Shown in pieces: positions 16,420-24,699 of a stretch of 64,000 nucleotides of DNA. The DNA lies in contig JAAYAJ010000056.1 of assembly GCA_012719455.1 (NCBI GenBank), forward strand, positions 21,023 through 85,022, written 5' to 3'. A program made the position numbers and the translations under genes. The notes beneath the pieces are model-generated. The model was given only the letters and a program-made list of their open reading frames with translations. It did no database searches and had not been told where the DNA came from. This DNA is from Acidobacteriota bacterium. Its GTDB lineage: Bacteria > Acidobacteriota > UBA6911. Each line of letters starts with the position of its first letter. The stretch's first letter is position 1.

Positions 16420-17589
16420 ATGATCCTGGACCGTGAAATCATCTACCTGGCCGTCAGGTCTTTCCCCGTGGCCGTGGAACGGGTGGTGCATCCCGAATTG
16501 CGCCGCCGCCCCGTGGTGGTCGCTCCCCGCTCCGCGGCGCGTTCCGTCGTGACGGCCCTGTCCCCGGAGGCCTGGAGGGCGGGGGTCCGCAAGGGGATGC
16601 CGCTGGCCCGGGCGCTGCGCTGCTGCCGGGACACGATCGTGCTGCCGCCGAACGAACCTCTCTACCTCCGGGCCTCCCGCGCGATATGCGGAGTCCTGGC
16701 GGCCTACTCCCCGGTGCTCGAACCCTCGGGTTACGGTCACGCCTACCTGGATGTCACGGGAACCGGCCGGCTCTGGGGCCCGCCGCGGGACGCCGCCTGG
16801 AAGGCGCGGCGGGAAATCCGGCGGCGACTGGGCCTCGAGGCCGCGCTCGGGATCGCCTCCAATAAAATGGTCAGCCGGATCGCGTCGGAGGTGACGCGGA
16901 CGGCGGGGTTGCAGGACGTGCCGCACGGGGACGAAGCTTCCTTTCTCTCCCCTTTGCCGGTGGGGCTGCTCCCGGGCGTCGGGCCCCGGACCGGGGAACG
17001 GTTCCGGGAACTGAACCTGAGCGTCATCCGTGATGTCGCCGCCATGCGGCCGGAACATCTCGCCCTGGCGTTCGGTCGTTTCGGTTTCCTGCTCCGCGAG
17101 CGGGCCCTGGGGATCGACCGCACCCCGGTGGTTCCGGCACGATCGGTTCCGGCGCTGGAACTGGAAAAGGCGCTGGGCGAAGACTCGAACGATTACGGTT
17201 TGCTTGCAAGGGAACTCGCGGGGCTCTGCGCCCGGGCGGGGGAGCGGCTGCGCGCGGAAGGGCGGCGCGCCGGGCGGGTGGAGGTGAGGGTGCGCTACGC
17301 CGACTACGGGGAGGGGGTGGGGAGGGCGGGTATGGCCGTGCCGCTCGAGTCATCGGCCGCCCTGTACGGCGCGGCCCTTCCCCTGCTCCGCCGGGCTCTC
17401 GGCCGGCGCACGCGCGTGCGGAGCATGCGCCTGCGGCTCGAGGCGCTCTCCGCGGGGCCGGTCCAAATGGACCTGTTCGCCGACCCGGGGGCCGCGCGCC
17501 GCCTGAAACTCGAACAGGCGCTCGACGCGCTCGGCCGCCGCTACGGCCGTCCCGTCCTCCTCCCCGCGTCGTTGTCCGCCGGGGCGTGA
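16420..17589 (+). CDS. imuB: ImuB-like catalytically inactive Y-family polymerase
   Basis: 389 residues with Y-family fold but without catalytic carboxylates. The palm motif reads YLAVRSFPVAVE (9-20) where DinB has VDMDAFYAAVE, so both Asp are gone (A11, R13). EPSGYGHAYLDVTG (101-114) replaces EPVSVDEAFLDVTG, so D and E become G106 and H107. A beta-clamp-binding pentapeptide QMDLF lies at 349-353. This matches ImuB, the clamp-binding scaffold of the ImuA-ImuB-DnaE2 mutasome. It is followed directly by dnaE2 (stop overlapping the possible GTG at 17586). No imuA or lexA is adjacent. Confidence 0.85.
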   Translation: MILDREIIYLAVRSFPVAVERVVHPELRRRPVVVAPRSAARSVVTALSPEAWRAGVRKGMPLARALRCCRDTIVLPPNEPLYLRASRAICGVLAAYSPVLEPSGYGHAYLDVTGTGRLWGPPRDAAWKARREIRRRLGLEAALGIASNKMVSRIASEVTRTAGLQDVPHGDEASFLSPLPVGLLPGVGPRTGERFRELNLSVIRDVAAMRPEHLALAFGRFGFLLRERALGIDRTPVVPARSVPALELEKALGEDSNDYGLLARELAGLCARAGERLRAEGRRAGRVEVRVRYADYGEGVGRAGMAVPLESSAALYGAALPLLRRALGRRTRVRSMRLRLEALSAGPVQMDLFADPGAARRLKLEQALDALGRRYGRPVLLPASLSAGA

Positions 17590-17597
17590 AAGGGACC

Positions 17598-20573
17598 ATG
17601 TTCGTCCACCTGCACGTTCATTCCCACTACTCCTTCTGCCGCGGCGCCAGCAGCATCGAAGCGCTGGTGGACGCGGCCCTGGAGCGGGGGATGACGGAGC
17701 TCGCGCTGACCGACATCAACGGTGTCTACGGGTTGGTCCGGTTCCTTCAATACTCCGCCGAGCGGGGGGTGCGCCCCATCGTCGGGGCGGAACTGCGGGT
17801 GGAAGGGGAGCGGGCGATCCTGCTGGCGCGCAACCGTGAAGGGTACTCCCTGCTCTGCCGCATCGTCTCCGGGCTCCGGGCGCCCGGCTTCCGCCTCTCC
17901 CGCGCCCTCATGGAAGAGCGGGAAAACCTGGTGGTGCTCAGCGACCAGGTCCCGTTGCTGGAGGCGCTCGCCCGCCAGAACGGGACCTCGGGCCTCTACG
18001 TTGCGCTCGACGATCCCCGGACGGAAGCGGGTCTCGTCGCTTTTTCCCGGGCCTCGGCCGTTCCCCCCGTGGCGACCAACGACGTCCATTTCGCGCACCC
18101 GTCCGATTACGCGCTCCACCGGTTGTTGCGCGCCATCGGCCTGAACACCTCCCTGTCCCGGATCCCGCCGGGGGAACTGGCGGGGGAGGACCGGTGGCTG
18201 AAGCCGGAGGAGGCGATGGCGCGGCGCTACCCGCACCTCGACCGCGCCCTGCAAAACGCCGCCCGCATCGCCGATGAATGCCGGGCCGAACTGGATATGG
18301 GCAAGCCGGTGTTCCCGGGCTGCGACCTTCCCGAAGGCGCCGACGCTTTCGGGTATCTGCGGGAGGAGTGTTTCCGGGGGGCCGCGCGCCGCTACGGGGG
18401 GCTTCCCGGTGCGGTGTCGAAGCGTCTGGACCACGAACTGGGCATCATCGAGTCGAAGGGGTTCGCCCCCTATTTCCTGGTGGTGCGGGACATCGTCCGT
18501 CGCTCGGCACGCACCTGCGGCCGGGGGTCGGCCGCGGCCAGCCTCGTCTCCTACTGCCTGGGGATCACCCACGTGGATCCGATCGCCCACGACCTTTTTT
18601 TCGAGCGCTTCCTCAACGAGGGGCGCAACGATCCGCCCGACATCGACATCGATTTTCCGTGGGACGAGCGGGACGGCGTCCTCGAGGACGTGTTCCGGAA
18701 ATACGGCTCCGGGCGGGTGGCCATGATCGCCAACCACGTGGGGTTCGGCGCCCGCGCGGCCGTCCGGGAAGTGGCCAGGGTGTACGGCATCCCCGAGGTC
18801 GAGATCCAGGCGGTCACCCGGCGCATAGGTTATTACTGGGCGCTTGCCCATCTCGAAGACGCCGTGCGCCATCACCCCGTTTTCAAGGACATGGATCTGG
18901 GCGATCCCTGGCCCGAGATCATCCGCATGGCCGTGCGGCTCGACGGCTGTCCCCGGCACCTGTCCGTTCATTGCGGCGGCGTCGTCATCGTGCCCGACCG
19001 CATCGACCGTTACGTGCCCGTGGAGACGGCGCCTAAAGGGGTCCCGATCATCCAGTGGGAGAAGGACCAGGCGGAAGACGCGGGCCTGATCAAGATCGAC
19101 CTCCTGGGCAACCGCTCGCTGGCGGTTATCCGGGATGCGCTCGCGGCCGTCCGGGAGCACTGCGGGGTGGATATCGACTACGAACGCTGGAACCCCACCG
19201 ACGACGCCCGGACGCAGGACCTCATCCGCAGGGGGGACACGCTGGGGGTTTTTTACGTGGAATCCCCCTCCATGCGGCAGCTGCTGCAGAAGTGCGGCAC
19301 CGGTGATTTCGACCACCTGGTGATTCACAGCTCCATCATCCGTCCTGCCGCCAACCGGTATATCCGCGAGTACGTCCGGCGGTTGCGGGGCGGCGCCTGG
19401 AAGTCGCTCCACCCCGTCCTGGACGAAGTCCTCCGCGAGACGTACGGGATCATGGTCTACCAGGAGGACGTTTCGCGTATCGCGATGGCGCTCGCGGGGT
19501 TCGGCGAGGCCGATGCCGACATGCTCCGAAAGGTGCTTTCCAGGAAACGGGCGGGCAAAGAGCTCGAGGATTTCCGGGAGAGGTTCTATGCCGGCGCGGC
19601 CGGCGGCGGCGTTCCCCGGGTGACGGTGGACGAGGTCTGGGAGATGATCCTGAGTTTTTCCGGGTACTCGTTCTGCAAACCGCACTCGGCCTCCTATGCC
19701 CTGGTTTCCTACAAGTCCTGCTACCTGCGGGCGCATTACCCGGCAGAGTTCATGGCCGCGGTCCTCACCAACGGGGGAGGGTACTATTCGGCCTTCGCCT
19801 ACGTGTCCGAAGCCCGCAGGATGGGACTCGAGGTGCGGCTCCCGGACGTCAACGAAAGCGGACGGGAGTACCGGGGCCGGGGGAAGACGCTGCGCGTCGG
19901 GTTGATGCAGCTCAAGGGGCTCGGCCGGTCGGCGCTCGAGGCGATCCTGGCGGCGCGCCGCGACGGGCCGTTCCGGTCGCCGGACGATTTCCTGCGCCGC
20001 GTCCCCATCGACGTGGCGGACGTGAAGACCCTCGTCAAGGCCGGCGCCATGGACGGGATCTCCGGCGGCGCCACCCGGCCGGAAATGATCTGGAAGGCGC
20101 TCCAGCAGCGGGAAACCCGCGGCGGGCGCCGGCCGGAAACCCGTTCGCTTTTCGAGGACCTGCCTCCGGTGGAGATCCCCCGGGTGCCGCAGTACTCCCC
20201 GCACACCATCCTGGAGCATGAACTGGAGACGCTCGGTTTCCTCCTCAGCCGCCACCCGCTCGCGCTCTACGCGCGGGCGTTGGCGCAACGGAAATGCGTC
20301 CGGGGCGCCGACCTGCCCGGATATGTGGGGAAACGCGTGACCACGGTGGGCTGGTGGGTGACGGGCAAGCTCATCACGACCCGGGACGACGAGCCGATGG
20401 AGTTCATCAGTTTCGAGGATACCAGCGCCCTGTACGAAACCGTCTTTTTCCCGGAAGCCTACGCCCGTTTCTGCCACATGCTGAATCGTTCCCGCCCCTA
20501 CCTGCTCGGCGGCACGGTCCTGGAGGAGTTCGGCGCGATTACACTCGCCGTCGACTCGGTGCGCTTTCTTTAG
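17598..20573 (+). CDS. dnaE2: Error-prone DNA polymerase DnaE2 (ImuC)
   Basis: 991 residues of the C-family polymerase. It has the PHP domain (HLHVHSHYSF, 4-13), the palm with CGRGSAA (307-313) and the catalytic PDIDIDF (347-353), and a fingers/OB part. It is a little shorter than the usual ~1050 residues. DnaE2 carries out lesion-bypass synthesis with ImuB as clamp-binding partner. Start is ATG 17598 with AGGG upstream; a GTG at 17586 overlapping the imuB stop (GTGA) is the alternative. The order imuB-dnaE2 without imuA is the main oddity. Confidence 0.93.
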   Translation: MFVHLHVHSHYSFCRGASSIEALVDAALERGMTELALTDINGVYGLVRFLQYSAERGVRPIVGAELRVEGERAILLARNREGYSLLCRIVSGLRAPGFRLSRALMEERENLVVLSDQVPLLEALARQNGTSGLYVALDDPRTEAGLVAFSRASAVPPVATNDVHFAHPSDYALHRLLRAIGLNTSLSRIPPGELAGEDRWLKPEEAMARRYPHLDRALQNAARIADECRAELDMGKPVFPGCDLPEGADAFGYLREECFRGAARRYGGLPGAVSKRLDHELGIIESKGFAPYFLVVRDIVRRSARTCGRGSAAASLVSYCLGITHVDPIAHDLFFERFLNEGRNDPPDIDIDFPWDERDGVLEDVFRKYGSGRVAMIANHVGFGARAAVREVARVYGIPEVEIQAVTRRIGYYWALAHLEDAVRHHPVFKDMDLGDPWPEIIRMAVRLDGCPRHLSVHCGGVVIVPDRIDRYVPVETAPKGVPIIQWEKDQAEDAGLIKIDLLGNRSLAVIRDALAAVREHCGVDIDYERWNPTDDARTQDLIRRGDTLGVFYVESPSMRQLLQKCGTGDFDHLVIHSSIIRPAANRYIREYVRRLRGGAWKSLHPVLDEVLRETYGIMVYQEDVSRIAMALAGFGEADADMLRKVLSRKRAGKELEDFRERFYAGAAGGGVPRVTVDEVWEMILSFSGYSFCKPHSASYALVSYKSCYLRAHYPAEFMAAVLTNGGGYYSAFAYVSEARRMGLEVRLPDVNESGREYRGRGKTLRVGLMQLKGLGRSALEAILAARRDGPFRSPDDFLRRVPIDVADVKTLVKAGAMDGISGGATRPEMIWKALQQRETRGGRRPETRSLFEDLPPVEIPRVPQYSPHTILEHELETLGFLLSRHPLALYARALAQRKCVRGADLPGYVGKRVTTVGWWVTGKLITTRDDEPMEFISFEDTSALYETVFFPEAYARFCHMLNRSRPYLLGGTVLEEFGAITLAVDSVRFL

Positions 20574-20646
20574 CCCGGCCCGCGGTTGAAAGTCCGGGAT
20601 CGGCCGGGTCCGGGTATAATGGGGAAAACGCAATTCTGGAGGACGG

Positions 20647-21384
20647 ATGATGAACGGAACTTGGATGATGCGGGGCCTGGCGTTTGTCGCTCTTGCCGGG
20701 CTGCTTGCGCCGGCGACCGCGCCGGCGCAGAAAGATTTCGCCGAGGACTCCTTCGAGACCTCGGGCGGAGAACTGAAAATCACGTTCATCGGGCACGGGA
20801 CGCTGATGCTGACCTATGCGGGGAAGGTGATTCACGTCGACCCCGTGTCGATGTATGCCGATTACACGACGATGCCGAAGGCGGACCTGGTCCTGGTCAC
20901 GCACGAGCACGGCGACCACCTGGACGCGAAGGCAATCGCGGCCGTCAGCACCTCGCGCACCGTCGTGGCCGCCAACGGAAAATCGGCGGCGGCGCTCGCC
21001 GGTGCGCTCGTGATGAAAAACGGGGATGCGCGCACCCTGGCAGGCATTCCCGTCGAGGCGGTTCCCGCCTACAATCACGAAAAGGCGTTCCATCCCCGGG
21101 GCAATGGCAACGGCTACGTGCTCACCTTCGGGAACCGGCGTGTATATATCGCCGGGGATACGGAGAACGTCCCCGAAATCAAGAAGCTCGAGGGGATCGA
21201 CATCGCCTTCCTGCCGATGAACCAGCCCTTTACGATGACGCCCGAACAGGTCGCCGACGTAGCCCGGGCTTTGCGTCCCCGGGTGCTGTACCCCTATCAT
21301 TTCGGGGACACCGATACGTCACGGCTGGTGGATCTGTTGAAGGACGAAGCGGGGATCGAAGTCCGGATCCGGGCGCTGCAGTAA
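20647..21384 (+). CDS. Exported MBL-fold metallo-hydrolase
   Basis: 245 residues with an N-terminal signal peptide (GLAFVALAGLLAPATAPAQ). It is a metallo-beta-lactamase fold of the UPF0173/YtkL-like type: FIGHGTLML, the metal site THEHGDHLD (H86, H88, D90, H91), AYNHEK and GDTENVPEI with a final YPYHFGDTD. These proteins are annotated as metal-dependent hydrolases of unknown substrate. The signal peptide suggests a periplasmic version. Ribosome site GGAGGA lies 4 nt upstream of the first ATG. The 3' end meets a 13-bp hairpin. Confidence 0.88.
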   Translation: MMNGTWMMRGLAFVALAGLLAPATAPAQKDFAEDSFETSGGELKITFIGHGTLMLTYAGKVIHVDPVSMYADYTTMPKADLVLVTHEHGDHLDAKAIAAVSTSRTVVAANGKSAAALAGALVMKNGDARTLAGIPVEAVPAYNHEKAFHPRGNGNGYVLTFGNRRVYIAGDTENVPEIKKLEGIDIAFLPMNQPFTMTPEQVADVARALRPRVLYPYHFGDTDTSRLVDLLKDEAGIEVRIRALQ

Positions 21385-21403
21385 ACGCGGGGGAAGAAGT
21401 GTG

Positions 21404-21434
21404 CCCGGGACCGCCCGCGCGGGGCGGTCCCGGG
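21404..21434. terminator. Bidirectional hairpin between convergent genes
   Basis: CCCGGGACCGCCC (21404-21416) and its exact complement (21422-21434) give a 13-bp stem with a 5-nt loop, between the MBL gene (+) and TPR paralog 2 (-). There is no U-run; termination activity is inferred. Confidence 0.6.
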
Positions 21435-21441
21435 GGCGGAA

Positions 21442-22443
21442 CTACTTAAGTTCCTCTTCGGCTTTCTTGATGACGTTTTCGACGCCGGTCAGCGAACCGC
21501 GGTGGCTGCTCTTCCAGAGCTTTTCCAGGTACTGCCGCGCCGCAGTCGACGCCGATCCCTTGAGCACGTAGGCCTTGGCGAAGTTCAGCATGGCCGGGGC
21601 CGACTTGCCCGACTGCCAGTGGGCCAGCCCCAGGTGGTAGTAGGCGGTATCGTTTCTCTTGTAATACCCCACCGATTTCTCCAGGTTGGTGATCGCCGAG
21701 GTGTAACTCTGGTTCTGGTAGGCTGATATCCCGATCGTGTAGTAGGCGGTAGCGTAATAGCTGTCGGTGGCCTTCTTCCAGTCGGCGGCGCTTACCGTCG
21801 CCGGCTTTTCCGCCTTGGGAAGGGCGGCGACCGTCATCTTGGCGTACTTGTTCGCCTTGGCCGTGTCCTGGGCGCTCAGGTAGTAGCGGGTCAGTCCGTC
21901 CGTGATGTCGTAAAGACCGGAATCCTTGGCCAGGGCACGCTCCCCCCACTGGGCGAACTTGGCCTGGTTGCCCAGCTGTTGGTAGGCCCCGGCGAGGGCG
22001 TGAGCCAACTGGCCGCTCGGATTGGCCGCATAAGCCTTTTCGCCGAACGCGGCGAAGCCCTTGGTGTTGTTGGTTTTCGAATAGGCCTCGGCCATGGCGG
22101 CGAAGGTGAAGTCGTCGTCGGGCACGGCCGCCAGGAATTTTTCACCCAGGGTGATGATCTGCGCGTAGTTGTTCTGCTGTCCCAGGTTCACGATGACGGT
22201 ATGGTATTCGGACAGCACGTGTTCGCGCAGGCTCGTCTTGGGGTTTTCCTTCAGGAACCGCGCGGCCTTGTCCACCTTGGCCGCGGTATCGGTCGTGGCC
22301 TTGATCTCCTCGTAGAGCTTGTATTGCTCTTCGGTAAAATCCTGGGCCTGCTGCGCCCGGGCCGCTACCGGCATGGCGGCCAGGCAGAAAAACAGAAGGC
22401 CGGCGAGGGTTCGGGCAACTCTGGAAGTCGTGGGGGAAGTCAT
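21442..22443 (-). CDS. Secreted tetratricopeptide-repeat protein, paralog 2
   Basis: 333 residues with a signal peptide (LAGLLFFCLAAMPVAARAQ) and helical TPR-type repeats, for example QNQSYTSAITNLEKSVGYYK and DTAYYHLGLAHWQSGKSAPA. The N-terminal YKLYEEIKATTDTAAKVDK and C-terminal QYLEKLWKSSHRGSLTGVEN blocks are shared with the paralogs at 6.3-7.3 and 57.9-58.9 kb. ATG 22443 has AAGGAGG 6 nt upstream. It is a single gene with its own hairpin. Function unknown. Confidence 0.85.
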   Translation of the reverse strand: MTSPTTSRVARTLAGLLFFCLAAMPVAARAQQAQDFTEEQYKLYEEIKATTDTAAKVDKAARFLKENPKTSLREHVLSEYHTVIVNLGQQNNYAQIITLGEKFLAAVPDDDFTFAAMAEAYSKTNNTKGFAAFGEKAYAANPSGQLAHALAGAYQQLGNQAKFAQWGERALAKDSGLYDITDGLTRYYLSAQDTAKANKYAKMTVAALPKAEKPATVSAADWKKATDSYYATAYYTIGISAYQNQSYTSAITNLEKSVGYYKRNDTAYYHLGLAHWQSGKSAPAMLNFAKAYVLKGSASTAARQYLEKLWKSSHRGSLTGVENVIKKAEEELK

Positions 22444-22598
22444 GGTGTCGCCTCCTTGTTACGTGCCGGAAAACCGGTCCTGGGACCGCCCCGGCGCTTT
22501 GCGGTTTTATATCAAAAGCCTTCTGCAAACACAACTTGAAACGAGCGCCGCCCGGCATCGGCTTGTGAACCCGCGCAGGGTTCCGATATGCTTGGGCC

Positions 22599-23561
22599 AT
22601 GAACATCACCGACATGCCCATCCGGGACATCGATACTGCAAACGAAGAGTGCAGGATCAGCGGGGAATTGGAGGCGCCGGCGCTCGTGCGGTCCCTCCGG
22701 GACATCGGGCAGTTGAACCCGGTGGTCCTGCTCGAGCGTGGCGGGCGAAGGATCATCGTCTGCGGGTTCCGCAGGATCCATGCCGCCCGGACCCTGGGCC
22801 GGGAATCGGTCCCGGCGCGGGTGCTCGGCCCGGCCGACTTTTCCCCCCTGCATCCGCTGGAATTCGCGTTGCGGGACAACCTCGCCTTCCGGCCGCTGGA
22901 GCCGCTCGAGCGGGCCCGCGCGCTCGACAAGCTCGAGGAGGCCGGCCTGCTCCCCGAAACGATCGTTCGCGTCTATCTCCCGCTCCTGGGCCTGCCCCCG
23001 CGCGCCGACATCCTCGAGTCCCAGCTCCTGGTCGCCCGGGCCCGCCCCGGGTTGCACCACTGCCTGGCCGGGGGAATCCTGACGCAGCAGAGCGTGGAAG
23101 CGCTGGCGCGGATGCCCCCGGAGAGTCAGGATCGTTTCGCCCTCCTGATGGAGCGCATCCGGCTCAGCGCCAGTTTGCAGCGCCAGGTCCTCGGGTTGCT
23201 CCGGGACCTGGCCGCCGGGGACGGCGCCTCCTGGGGCGCCCCCCTGGACGGAGAAGAGGTGGGGGCGATCCTGGACGACCCCTCGCTCTCCCCCGCCGCG
23301 AAGGGGGAAGGGCTGCACGAGGCGCTCTATCGCCGGCGGCACCCCCGGTTGACGCGGGCCCGGGCCCGGTTCCGGGAGCGGGAACGGGCGCTCGGTCTCC
23401 CCGGGGCGATCCGCCTGGCCGCCCACCCCTATTTCGAGACGGCCGATATTCGCGTTGAGTTCTCGGCCCCGGACGCGGCGCGGTTCCGGTTCCTGGCGGG
23501 GGAACTCGAGCGGGCGGCCCGAGGGGCGGACCTGGAAACACTGTTCGAGGTCGATGAATAG
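22599..23561 (+). CDS. ParB-like nuclease-domain (ParB/Sulfiredoxin fold) protein
   Basis: 320 residues. The N-terminal third carries a ParB-type fold: PIRDIDTANEEC, a SLRDIGQLNPVVLLE box, then CGFRRIHAARTLGRESVPAR, where GFRRIHAA (56-63) is the counterpart of the GERRxRAA box that binds CTP in true ParB. The rest, residues ~90-300, is Leu/Arg-rich helices without a recognisable helix-turn-helix. Chromosome partition is unlikely because no ParA neighbours it. The downstream SPL-like gene starts only 10 nt after its stop, so the two form an operon. Role unknown. Confidence 0.75.
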   Translation: MNITDMPIRDIDTANEECRISGELEAPALVRSLRDIGQLNPVVLLERGGRRIIVCGFRRIHAARTLGRESVPARVLGPADFSPLHPLEFALRDNLAFRPLEPLERARALDKLEEAGLLPETIVRVYLPLLGLPPRADILESQLLVARARPGLHHCLAGGILTQQSVEALARMPPESQDRFALLMERIRLSASLQRQVLGLLRDLAAGDGASWGAPLDGEEVGAILDDPSLSPAAKGEGLHEALYRRRHPRLTRARARFRERERALGLPGAIRLAAHPYFETADIRVEFSAPDAARFRFLAGELERAARGADLETLFEVDE

Positions 23562-23570
23562 GGAGCGCCC

Positions 23571-24641
23571 ATGATCGCCTATCGCCCCAGGGAAGTGATA
23601 ATCGAAGCGGAATCGTGGAAAGATCCCGCCACCGCCGGGATCCTCCGGAATCTCCCGGGGATTCCGCGCCGGACGGTGGCGGACGCCGGCAGGATCTCGG
23701 CGTCCCGCGATACGCTGATCCTCGCGCGCTACCGCGGGAAGTTCCTGAAACAGTGCCAGGGGTCGGGGGCGGAGATGTGCTGCAATTACTTCACCGCCAG
23801 CTACGCCTGGAATTGCCACTTCGAGTGCACCTACTGCGTGCTGCAGTCCTATCTCAGCGGGAGCGCCATCGTCATCTGCACCAATATCGAGGACTTCCTG
23901 GAAGAGATCGGCCGGACGCTGGGGCGGAACCCCGACCGTTTCTTCCGGATCGGCACCGGCGAACTGGCGGATTCGCTCGCCCTGGACCCCATCACCGGTT
24001 ATTCCCGGCGGGTGGTTCCGTTTTTCGCCTCCCTGCCGAACGGCATCCTCGAACTCAAGACCAAATCGGACCAGGTCGCGAACCTCGAGGGGCTCGGGCA
24101 CGGGGGACGCACGGTGGTCTCCTGGTCGATGAATTCGCGCCGGATCCGCCGCTCGGAGGAAGGGGGCTCATCGACACTCGAGGAGCGGCTGGCCGCCGCC
24201 GACCGCTGCCGCCGCTGGGGCTACCGGCTCGGTTTCCACTTCGACCCGATCGTGCACTACGACGGCTGGGAGGAGGAGTACCGCGACGTGGTCCGGCAGA
24301 TCTTCTCCGTCGTCGACCCCGGCGACGTGGCCTGGATCAGCCTGGGCGCGCTGCGCTTTACGCCCCACCTGCGCGAGCGCCTCATCGAGCGCCATCCTGG
24401 TTCGCGCCTCCCCTGGGGCGAGTTCGTCCCCGGTCATCACGGGAAACTGCGCTATTTCCGGCTGGTCCGGGAGGAGATCTACCGGAAGATGAACGCCTGG
24501 ATCAGCGATTGCGCCCCCGGGGTCGAGGTGTACCTCTGCATGGAGAGCCGGCTCGTCTGGGAACGGAGCCTGGGCGTCGCCGTGCGCGACGCCGGACACC
24601 TGTCCGATCGTCTCGACGCGGCGGCGACGGGAGGGGCCTGA
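23571..24641 (+). CDS. SPL-like radical SAM protein (spore photoproduct lyase family)
   Basis: 356 residues. The SplB-type radical SAM core has C82, C86 and C89 in [17 protein letters not shown], preceded by the family block [13 protein letters not shown], then [13 protein letters not shown], SNGxLELKTK-like [15 protein letters not shown], and WSMNSRRI. True SplB repairs UV thymine dimers in spores; this organism is unlikely to sporulate. It forms a two-gene unit with the upstream ParB-like gene (10 nt gap). DNA repair or another nucleic-acid chemistry is possible; substrate not known. Confidence 0.82.
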   Translation: MIAYRPREVIIEAESWKDPATAGILRNLPGIPRRTVADAGRISASRDTLILARYRGKFLKQCQGSGAEMCCNYFTASYAWNCHFECTYCVLQSYLSGSAIVICTNIEDFLEEIGRTLGRNPDRFFRIGTGELADSLALDPITGYSRRVVPFFASLPNGILELKTKSDQVANLEGLGHGGRTVVSWSMNSRRIRRSEEGGSSTLEERLAAADRCRRWGYRLGFHFDPIVHYDGWEEEYRDVVRQIFSVVDPGDVAWISLGALRFTPHLRERLIERHPGSRLPWGEFVPGHHGKLRYFRLVREEIYRKMNAWISDCAPGVEVYLCMESRLVWERSLGVAVRDAGHLSDRLDAAATGGA

Positions 24642-24699
24642 AAGCGGACGAATGGGCTATAATATGGCGCCGGGGACGGTTTCTGATGGAGAACGGTCA

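Noticed and set aside
20586..20620. Promoter TTGAAA ... TATAAT upstream of the MBL gene
   Set aside because: The two boxes are 23 nt apart, too far for a normal sigma-70 promoter; the TATAAT alone has no matching -35.
17541..20789. Long open frame of ~1080 residues on the minus strand opposite dnaE2
   Set aside because: It mirrors the DnaE2 coding frame in GC-rich DNA, is low-complexity (Arg/Pro/Gly/His) and matches no family.
22599..23561. Chromosome-partition ParB
   Set aside because: No ParA next to it, no helix-turn-helix or parS-like repeat, and the gene is coupled to an SPL-like radical SAM gene.
24652..24699. Longer start for the copper ATPase at ATG 24652
   Set aside because: A TATAAT at 24658-24663 lies within it and the added residues are not conserved; ATG 24700 has a ribosome site.
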